DNA from: Lineus longissimus
Lineage: Eukaryota > Nemertea > Pilidiophora > Heteronemertea > Lineidae
Length of the DNA: 64,000 nucleotides
Direction: 5' to 3'
Assembly: GCF_910592395.1 (NCBI RefSeq)
Contig: NC_088324.1
Span: forward strand, 10,566,953-10,630,952
In this document: positions 55,810-64,000 of the stretch, piece after piece
Numbering within the stretch: position 1 is the stretch's first letter
Layout: each line of letters begins with the position of its first letter
Made by a program: the position numbers and the translations under genes
The notes under the pieces: generated by a model
The model's input: the letters and a program-made list of their open reading frames with translations, nothing else
Databases searched by the model: none
Told to the model about the DNA's origin: nothing

Positions 55810-57030
55810 AAAATGTCAACCACTTCACATTCAAAATTTTCATCTAAGTATATTTCAAAACTACTCTTTCCAATTTAATTCTAAAAATCTTATAAAATTC
55901 TAATATTTGTGCTTTTCGGGTCAAAATATCATTTTGATGATATTTTGAGAATTATCATGAAATTAGCCATGATATCAGAATGGCCTTTTGATACACATTA
56001 GATTTGGTATCATACTTGACGCCTGTGAAGTTTGAGCCCAATATCTCGCGCCATTGGCGAATGCTGGCCACTTTAAAAATACCTTGTACCCAGGTCAAAG
56101 GGGTCTTATACTCTGTCTATTGCTGACCATTATTGGAGTCTTGTAAACCTGGATCCAAGGCCACTTTTTGACTTTCAAGCCTGATTTTTGAAATTTTTTG
56201 GTCAAAAACTGGAAAACCATGAAGGAGTGCAAATTTTAAGCTGAATTTTTGTACACAGTATGCTTGTAGATAGAGAAACAAAATAATTGAGTTTTTGTTT
56301 GAAGGTGATCATTAATTGATATCAATTATTACCTAAGACAAATATTATCGAAAAACTTAATTTTCTCAGTCCCTGCAAGAAATTCCTGGGTGTTTTTGTA
56401 CTTTCCATGTCATTCCTTACATGCTTTTCAAACTAGCGCAACTTTGTGGCAAAAATATGTATTTGAAGCATTTTTCTCAATGCGATATATTGGCTTATAT
56501 GTAAATTTCAATCACTTGGCATTCAAATGGTTAATTTGATTTCACATTCAAATTTTGGAAATAGGTTGATATTTAGTTCATTGTTCCATAAGCTTCAAAA
56601 ATTTTCAAATAATTTTGGTATTTTCAACCTTTGGGGCAAATTATCATTTGACGCTATATTGCAAATTATCGCCAAACTAGAAACGATATCAAAGTTTCGC
56701 TTTAACAGTGGTATATCAATGTATCAATCTCCATCATAGCGCGTTTTGGGTTCAATAACTCGCATCGTTAGCGAATGCTGACCCCCTCCGAAATAGCCAA
56801 AAACACCCTGGATCCTAGGTCTTAGGTGATTTTATATCCTATGCGGTGGTGTACATTTTGAAATGTTGCATACCTGGATCCAAGGTATTTTCCTGAAGTT
56901 AAGATTTAGGCATGAAAAATTTGGGTAAAAAAGGGGGGGTGCTGGAAAACCATGAAGGAGTGTAGCTAGGAGGCTGAATTTTAGTGTACGGCCTATTCAG
57001 ACATCACTGAATGCAACGGAAGTCGTTTCG
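55810..57030. repeat. Diverged tandem duplication, ~725-bp period
   Basis: Two copies share ordered anchors: TTCACATTCAAA (55815 and 56541), GCGAATGCTG (about 56057 and 56771), CCTGGATCCAAGG (about 56149 and 56874) and GGAAAACCATGAAGGAGTG (56211 and 56944). No open frame is shared, so this is probably a duplicated non-coding repeat. Confidence 0.75.
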
Positions 57031-57544
57031 TTCCGATCGGACATTGCGTTAAAAAACAAAAACTTAGTTTCTTCTGTCATCAAAAGAGGGCAGCACTAGG
57101 TTTGCGTGTCCAGTGTCTGAGCATTTATTTTGGACCAAGCTGTATAATAATGCTTTGAATTTGTTTCCCAGTTCATGTAGAACCCTTCTCTGTTGTTTTC
57201 ATACAATTTAGGGGTGTCCTTTTTGTGAAGTGCATCTTCTCCTTATGTCCTTCAGTCCTGGGTGTACTAAATCAGTCAACAGTTGTTCCCATGACTGTCT
57301 TCTTTGTCCATCCTAAAGCCAGCCATGACTTCTGTCCAGGGTGATTAGGTTGACATCAAGGGAACTCGTTACACCTACTCCCTTGACCTGAAGACATCTT
57401 AGTCTCTTTGCACCAAATTGATGTCATTTAATCAATTTTTGAGAAATTATAGAATTCAGTGCAAAGACAGTTAGATATATTCAGATCATGAGATCGAGGT
57501 CAGCGAAATTAGAATAAACAGAAACTGATATCAACAATGAATAG

Positions 57545-57550
57545 TTTATT
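57545..57550 (-). promoter_or_regulatory. Candidate poly(A) signal for the ankyrin/SOCS gene
   Basis: TTTATT on the plus strand gives AATAAA on the minus strand, about 950 nt beyond the distal stop codon (58494). A second TTTATT at 59246-59251 lies between the two alternative last exons and could serve the proximal one. Confidence 0.4.
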
Positions 57551-58493
57551 ATATAAATCTTTTTGCAATAGGAATAGGCACCAACTGATTACATTGTCAT
57601 TCTTCTACATGTATGTAAGACATTTACATTTTTGCTGTGCTAGAATCTATTGTGACCCGAGTAGCCTGAGCTTCAGGACAATTCTACACATGTACATACT
57701 ACTTTACTAGATCTATTGACAGTGGTATTCCACCATGCTCACTGACCTAGTTTAGTACCAGTAATCCTAAACATGATTGATATCTTCACCAGTGAATACC
57801 ACATGGCAACCTAATAGGTTTGATATTTCTGAACATGATTGGATGTTAACCGTTTACATTTCTACATGTAAACATGATTTAAACTGTATACATACTTCTG
57901 GCAACCATGGTAACAAAAATTTTCATATCTTGATGAGTAACCAAGTAACCATGTTAACATATCAATTTTAGCATTTCAGAACATGATTGACACATTGATT
58001 ATTTGCTGACACGTTTTAGCACCAAACAACAAGGCCCTGTGCTATCCAATCTTTGTTAACATACATGTAGTGACATTTTCAACACTAACTTTCTGTCTCT
58101 AATAGCACCACACAAATTTTTTTAATGGCATTCATGTAAACATATAAATGCAGACTAGTTTCATTTGATAGCTATATAACACAACCAAGCCTGAAGAACA
58201 GTACAGGTCATTATAAATATACATCTTGACAGTTATGAAAATGTTCTCTCTTTTACCACTCTGAATTTCTCAAATACAAAAAATTGGTCAGAGATTGCAG
58301 TGTTCTCAGCAATGACACTTCAATATGCTACTGCAAGAAGGTGCCATATTTTCCATTAATAGAAAGAATGGGGAAAGCAAAATCTGAGTCCAAGTTAATG
58401 AGTCCAAAACATGTTAGACTTGCACTGGCAATTTGTTATTGGTCAAAATGCCACACCGTGAGTGCGATTCACTTGGATTGTTCGGGCAGAAAG

Positions 58494-61400
58494 TTATTTC
58501 GGTGGTGCCCTCACGACAAGATGTCGTAGTTTATACGGTAGTGCCATCGAATCAATGGCAGGAACTATACTCCGCCCAGCACTATTTTTTAACAAGACGT
58601 GACGAATCGAGGCCGTACACATATCCTGCAGCCGAGGTGGCTGTTGATGCAAATCTTCAATCCAAGCCTTGGTATCGTCAGCAATAAACCGCTCATTTAT
58701 ATCCCGAAAATCCCAGAAGAATCGCTTACATATTGAATCTTTATCATCTGCCATACCTGGAACAAAATCACGTGCGTATTGCGCAATTTTGTACCAACCA
58801 CGCTCTGTGGCTGATTCAACCTCACCACGTGGATACCAAGGTCCGTGAAGCTGCATGGCACCATATTTTATCAACCAATGCGGATAGTACTGATAAAACC
58901 AACGGCATGGTTCCGGTATCATTTTAACGTTCAATTGGACACCGTGTTGTATCATTAATCGGACTAGTTCCAGGCGTACGTAGAAGAGACGTTTGTCTTT
59001 TGAAGCAATGATGGCTTCAACGGGATGGAGCCAGTAGCGTGACTGCGGCAGAAGAATCGCACCATTCTGGATGAGGTAGGTAGCAACGTCGGGAGAGATG
59101 ACCTTGTGAAGGGCGACCTGCTCCATGTAATCCATCTGGTTGACCTGAAACAGTGAATGTAAGGTTAACATTGGTCCTGTTCAGTAGCCAGGATAAACCC
59201 GTGTATGCAGATCTTGACCAGTTAGCATGGCTATAATTTTAATTTTTTATTCTGAAAAGTTGATATCATGACAGGAACAGATTATGGTGACCAGCAACCA
59301 TGGCAACAAAAAAAATATCATGATATCTTGACTAGTCTAAAAAAATTTGTTTTTTTCACTAAAAGTTTTACTGAGTAAAAGTACCAAACTTTGAAGCCAC
59401 TTTTCTTAAAATGGCAAAAATGGATATAACTCATTTTGCAACAAAAACCTGTCAAAGCACCAGTAACAATGTACCCCAGCAAAGGAATATTCATTCAGAT
59501 TAGTTTGTTATTCAGAAAACCATGCCAAAAAAAAATTCTAGACTTATGTAGAAATGATTTAAATATCATGCAAGCACTTGGCAATTTGACCTACTTACTA
59601 AAATATCACTGATCGGCATCAACATCCGCACAGACATCTTTTAGTGCTACCATGTCTTGAAGGTTCCTCGGGCCAGGAAGCGTGTAAATAAAGTCCATTA
59701 TACTCCTGCCTTCACTTTTTAAACACAGCCAATGCCGAACTTCATTAATACACAGACGTCGCAAGTTTGTTGGGTTCGACTTTTCTTCCAGCAGATATTC
59801 ACATTTATCCTTTGACAAGCCAGGCAACAGTTTATCGATGTCCCAAAACGGGTTAGGGAAGCGTCGAACTTGGCGCGTGAACTCATTCGATATGCGCCGC
59901 CTGAAATGCGAGCTACGCTCTTCTGACCGCTCCGTAGCAGGGCCGGCAACTCCTCTGCACCTCCAAGGTGGATGAAGCTGAAGGGCACCAGAACTCACGA
60001 ACAGTTCAATATTTTCAATATAAGGAAACCAGCAGACTTCAGGGATAACTTTGACATTTAAACTAGCACCATGGGAAATCATCAATTTTACGATCCTCAT
60101 CCGATGTGGAGCCAACGTGTTGTCACATGATGCTAATATTTCTTCGAGCGGGTGTAACCAATGACGTGTCTCTGGCATAAGGCAGGCACCGTTTGTCACC
60201 AGGACCTCGGCAATGTTGAAATCCTTTACTCCGTGGAGGGGAACTCGATAGTCTGCATCCAGGGCATTCACCTGGTGGATAAAGGAAAACTAATCTAAGA
60301 TGCAACTTCACTGGAAAGCTACTGAAAAAAATATGATCTCAAAAAGAATGTGCAGATCTTCGTAGGGGAACTTACTAACATGCAGGAAAGGTCATGTAAA
60401 ATGATTCATGCGCTCAATATTATTAGTAGCTTATGACAGCTGTAAACTGGGAAATATTTGCAGCTATTACAATGTACTCTTTTTGCATACACTTACATCT
60501 GCTCCTTGTGATATGAGAAGCTTGACCATTGCAAGATTGTCAGCACGACCGACTGCGAGATGAAGCGGCGGGGTCCGCTCTCCAGGTGCACCATTCACCT
60601 GTAATTAAAGAAAATAATTTCACTAGAATTGTCAGTTGACGAGCTAAGCCAAAAAAATCACGACATGTTGGGCGGAAACTAAACCAGGTCAGTGCTTGTT
60701 CATGCAGAGGTCACGACTATCTTTTGTTATCTAACAAGCCAGGTACATTGTATATTGATTCACACAAAATATTTGCTGGTACCTAATCATAATCTTGGTC
60801 AAGTTAGAACCAGGGACCAACTGGAAACAAGTATTTTTACCAATATAATTTGGGTGTTTCTGTCAATGAATTACATATTTGATGAGATTTTGTTGGGCCG
60901 CACATACCTCAGCACCATTCTCCAGCAATACTCTTGCTATGCCTAATGCTTCAACAGCTTGTTTATCATTTGGAGGAACAATGCAAGTGTATGACAGGGC
61001 AGAGAGTTGTGCAACACCATCGATTGCATTCACACGAGCACCGGCTTCTACGAGACGAACAACTAATTCTTTTCTGCATCTGAAATGGCAATAGAAACGG
61101 TATGGTTTTTTAAAAAGTTGTAATGGTGGGTACAATGTTCATTTCAGTGTCATGACCTCAGTACACATGATATTGAACATGGAGTATATGCCAAAAGAAT
61201 GCATCAGAAGTCAGCAGTGAACCAGTATGTAATGTTTTCAACTTTTTTTAGCAAGGTAATCCACTGGCTATGCTGAGTACACTGTGAGAATCTCATTATT
61301 TGATTGCCTTAAAACTTACTAGAGGATGGTGGGTGCTGTTTAGGATGATCAGGCTTGAGAACTTAAGTTGAATTAAGTTGGAAAGTTAGAATGTGCATTT

Positions 61401-62156
61401 TGGGGACACCCCAAATAAACAGAGGGTGCATGTTTCTCTTCAGTTCTCATCTTACGGTACGCACACTTTCCTAGCCGCAGCAATCAGAGGAGTTTCCGAT
61501 CCATCCATCACATCAAAACAAACACTCAGCTGATTCACATTAGCACCAGACCTGTAAGAGAAATACAAACTTAGTCAACTGTGTTTCACAACACTTCGTA
61601 TTCAGAAGCATAATGACGGTGTATTAGCCATTACTTCTGAAATGCTCCCAATTCATCATAATTACTTCATCATGATCCTGCAATAGAATTGGATTTTTTA
61701 AAATTTTTGCTTGCTGCTCCCTACAATGTTTATGAATAATGCTTTTTTATTAAAATTGAAGCATGCAGAAAGATTGAGATGGAACAAGTCTTTTACTAAT
61801 ACTAAAACATCTGAGAGCAAAAAAAATTTTGATTCTTACTTCAGAAGAATTTCAATTATTTCAAGAGATCCAGCATGACAGTGGACAGCAGCTTCAAGAA
61901 GTGTGCAGCCTGTCAGAGTCCGCCCAACCCAGGAAGGGCGGGCAATCAGCAATGTTTCCAAAGCAGCATGGTCGCCAATCTTGATGGCTTCAAACAATGA
62001 ACTTAGCGTCTCCGGAGTGGCCATCATCAAGGGAAGGTCAAGGTCAAGGAAGCACTTGTCTGGATACAATTTCAGGAGTTGCAACAAATGGTCCCTTCCT
62101 TTATCTGTATACCGATCAACTGTGAGACCCCTGGAATTTAATTCAGTGTAGTCCAT
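58494..62156 (-). CDS. Ankyrin-repeat protein with C-terminal SOCS box (ASB-like), distal-exon isoform
   Basis: Predicted substrate receptor of an elongin B/C-cullin ubiquitin ligase; ankyrin repeats bind the target and the SOCS box binds elongin. Exons in transcript order: 62156-61840, 61551-61456, 61079-60908, 60598-60497, then 59144-58494. Phases join, giving 445 residues. Ankyrin repeats cover about 50-330 (LLKSGANVNQLS, TPLIAAARK, LVEAGARVNAID, TPPLHLAVGRADNLAMVKLL). The SOCS-like box (LQDMCTASIRHVLL, then MALPYKLRHL) is near residues 398-440. Start ATG at 62156 follows an in-frame TGA. Exon 3 may use a second acceptor 6 nt in (ATGCAG). The exact ASB subtype is not clear. Confidence 0.87.
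59606..60271 (-). CDS. Alternative (proximal) last exon of the ankyrin/SOCS gene
   Basis: Acceptor CACCAG and a phase-0 start (VNALDADYR), open for 221 codons to TGA at 59608-59606. It is homologous along its whole length to the distal last exon 58494-59144: TRHWLHPLEEILAS against SRYWLHPVEAIIAS, LNVKVIPEVC against LNVKMIPEPC, GALQLHPPW against GAMQLHGPW, and SOCS-like LRRLCINEVRHWL against LQDMCTASIRHVL. Because each ends in its own stop, an mRNA uses one or the other. With the four shared exons it gives about 450 residues. Confidence 0.85.
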   Translation of the reverse strand: MNALDADYRVPLHGVKDFNIAEVLVTNGACLMPETRHWLHPLEEILASCDNTLAPHRMRIVKLMISHGASLNVKVIPEVCWFPYIENIELFVSSGALQLHPPWRCRGVAGPATERSEERSSHFRRRISNEFTRQVRRFPNPFWDIDKLLPGLSKDKCEYLLEEKSNPTNLRRLCINEVRHWLCLKSEGRSIMDFIYTLPGPRNLQDMVALKDVCADVDADQ

Positions 62157-64000
62157 GAACTCTATCGTTAATCATCGACTTGGTCTTGGATTAGAAATGC
62201 ATTTTTCATCTTGAGACTTGATTGGTCCTAACTACACTTTTTACAGGTCATACCACCTGTTGACTAGATAGTCTATACAATGCATACTGTCCAGGACCAG
62301 GACTATCCTTTGTAAGTGAAGAAAAAAGCAACACTGTCATTATGAGAAGTGGAGTGAGCGTGAAAAAAATGGGGTTTTCAGTCATACCAATTAACATATC
62401 TCAAAAACAAGCCACGCAACCCTCCTAATATTTCGTTTATATAACCTACCAAACATAATCTTTCACAAGAAGCATTAATTTTGAACTCTTTTGATCTAGA
62501 ACATGACTTAATTCGGTATTTTCATGATGAAAATCAAAAGAACCCCAACCATGACCACCATCTTGAATCCATCCTGAACTTCAGTGCAACACTTCAATTA
62601 CCGAGCTTAGGAAGGAGAATAATACTGACTCTGGTGTACACTGCTCCGCACTGTATTAATCCGCAATATGGAATATAGTTCTTTTTGAAAACAATGGTTT
62701 TACGGACATCAATGCCTGTAAGTGTTGCCTGAAAACAGAGGCTTCTGACAAAAGCTGTGAAATCCCTATTGTCAATACAAAAGTGACGACCACCACCATT
62801 CCACCCACCATGACCCCCGCCACCTGGTACGCTTATATTTTCACCCCCGGGTGAAACGGCGAGACGGCCCGTGGCCGTTTTTACAGCTCTCCCAGTGCAA
62901 TCTCCCGGTCTCCATACATACATACAAATATATATTTTACTGCATTAGGCGGGCTTTTTAGTCTGTAGCAGGTTTTTCCTTCTGATACTTATTTGGGACT
63001 TGGTTGGTAACAACAGTCTTATGTCCATTTTCTTCTCTATGACCAGGGGTTAATATTCGCTTCTCTGGCCCTGAACACACACAGGACTGGAGAAGCCAAC
63101 ATTAACCCCTAATTTTCACAGGATGTCTGCGGGTGGTAGTATTTGCTTGGCATTTGGGTCTTCGGTCCGTAATGTCGAAAATTACATACACCCGTTGAAT
63201 TTCTCACACAGTCCGTCGGGTGAGATTTGGCAACGACGCAAGGCAACGACGATCACCATTGGCGACGCTTGGAGAATACTCCCAGTGCTGAGAAAATGGA
63301 ATCGCCCAAGGGGGTGCGGGATCATGGTGGAAAAATCTCACCGTGTCACACTAAAAACGGGGCAATGCAGCTTTTTAAATGCCATTATAAAGTTCGAGAT
63401 ATAGTCAGCAGTTTAAGGATATAAATGGGTTCTTTAAAGCAGAAAACACATTTTTAAGTTGGTTTGTTGACCCACTACCCCACCAAAAAAATGGAACCAT
63501 TCAACCATGACGTAACCACTGCATCCGAGCACGTGCGCGCAGACGACAAGCACATGATAAACTTTTGACATTTCGTGATATTATTTTGTCCCGTAAGACC
63601 GCTTTTGTGTTGGTAGGTAACAGCAGTCTTATGTCCAATTTCTTCTTTATGATCTCGTGATCATAATGGATACCATTGATATTGATTTTAATCAAAATAA
63701 TCACAATATTTCGTTCTGAGAAGTCGGCGCGTTGTTTTGCGCAAAACTTTTCATTGCGCAAAATGGCTTCTCTGCTCAGAGAAAAAAATCAGTCGTGAAA
63801 AACATATGTAATCCTTCATCATCCTTGCGAATTAGCACCAATAAGTCTAATCTTTAGATTCTATGAATAATTCTACATTTAGAGAATAACATATCGTCAA
63901 AAAATATTTGTGCAAAGAAAGGAATTTTGAAAAAGAAACTTGAACGACGCGGTGTTGGCGAATACATATAGTTGAATACATTGTTTCACATGGTCGATGC
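62157..64000. other. Upstream flank of the ankyrin/SOCS gene
   Basis: No supported coding exon. It has a more GC-rich patch near 62780-62880, an inverted repeat (63046-63111) and a ~46-bp direct repeat (63001 and 63610). Any 5' non-coding exon or promoter would lie here. Confidence 0.4.
63001..63655. repeat. Dispersed repeat: direct copies plus a short inverted repeat
   Basis: TTGGTTGGTAACAACAGTCT with TATGTCCATTTTCTTCTCTA at 63001 recurs as TTGGTAGGTAACAGCAGTCT with TATGTCCAATTTCTTCTTTA at 63610. Next to the first copy, arms at 63046-63072 and 63085-63111 (AGGGGTTAAT...CTTCTC) pair as a hairpin. Confidence 0.75.

Noticed and set aside
55574-55903. 109-codon open frame
   Set aside because: It spans the short transposon relic and flanking sequence; the frame is incidental.
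62594-62923. 109-codon minus open frame upstream of the ankyrin/SOCS gene
   Set aside because: Gly-rich middle from a C-rich patch, no splice link to the gene and no domain.

Overview
The window is eukaryotic nuclear DNA from a marine-type invertebrate. Four genes, each split by many short exons with GT-AG introns, sit in AT-rich, repeat-laden non-coding sequence. Encoded proteins are metazoan families (TMC channel, WDR46/UTP7, RALGPS, ankyrin/SOCS-box protein). The intron-rich layout, the many decayed MITE/SINE-type repeats and the frequent word TACATGTA suggest a slowly evolving bilaterian such as a lophotrochozoan or an invertebrate deuterostome. I cannot fix the phylum from the sequence alone.

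Layout. 1-5950: mostly intergenic, with one possible minus-strand exon (613-914). 5951-22608 (+): a TMC1/2/3-like transmembrane channel gene of 22 coding exons. I could phase all of them, and they give about 2293 residues. It carries a mutually exclusive pair for the TM4 exon, a truncated third copy of that exon, and a last exon of about 4.2 kb encoding a huge charged tail. Its 3'UTR runs to a poly(A) signal near 24360. 24828-31872 (-): WDR46 (UTP7/BING4), tail-to-tail with TMC, 15 coding exons, about 619 residues; only the first exon is uncertain. 31873-34521: head-to-head spacer. 34522-48367 (+): RALGPS, a Ral GEF with an N-terminal RasGEF domain and a C-terminal PH domain, 17 coding exons, about 593 residues. 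48368-57544: gene-poor, with a SINE-like element, two blocks of ~300-bp tandem repeats (51.2-53.5 kb), a DNA-transposon relic and a ~725-bp tandem duplication. 58494-62156 (-): an ankyrin-repeat/SOCS-box gene with four shared 5' coding exons and two homologous alternative last exons (about 445 or 450 residues). 62157-64000: upstream flank with dispersed repeats.

The genes do unrelated jobs (membrane channel, ribosome biogenesis, small-GTPase signalling, ubiquitin-ligase substrate recognition), and I see no functional cluster. The most interesting signals are two separate cases where a duplicated exon has been kept as an alternative (TMC TM4 exon; ASB-like terminal exon), the extreme TMC tail, and a nested foldback element with TTAA ends in a TMC intron.

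All exon borders come from reading splice sites by eye and requiring frame continuity and family similarity. There is no transcript evidence here.
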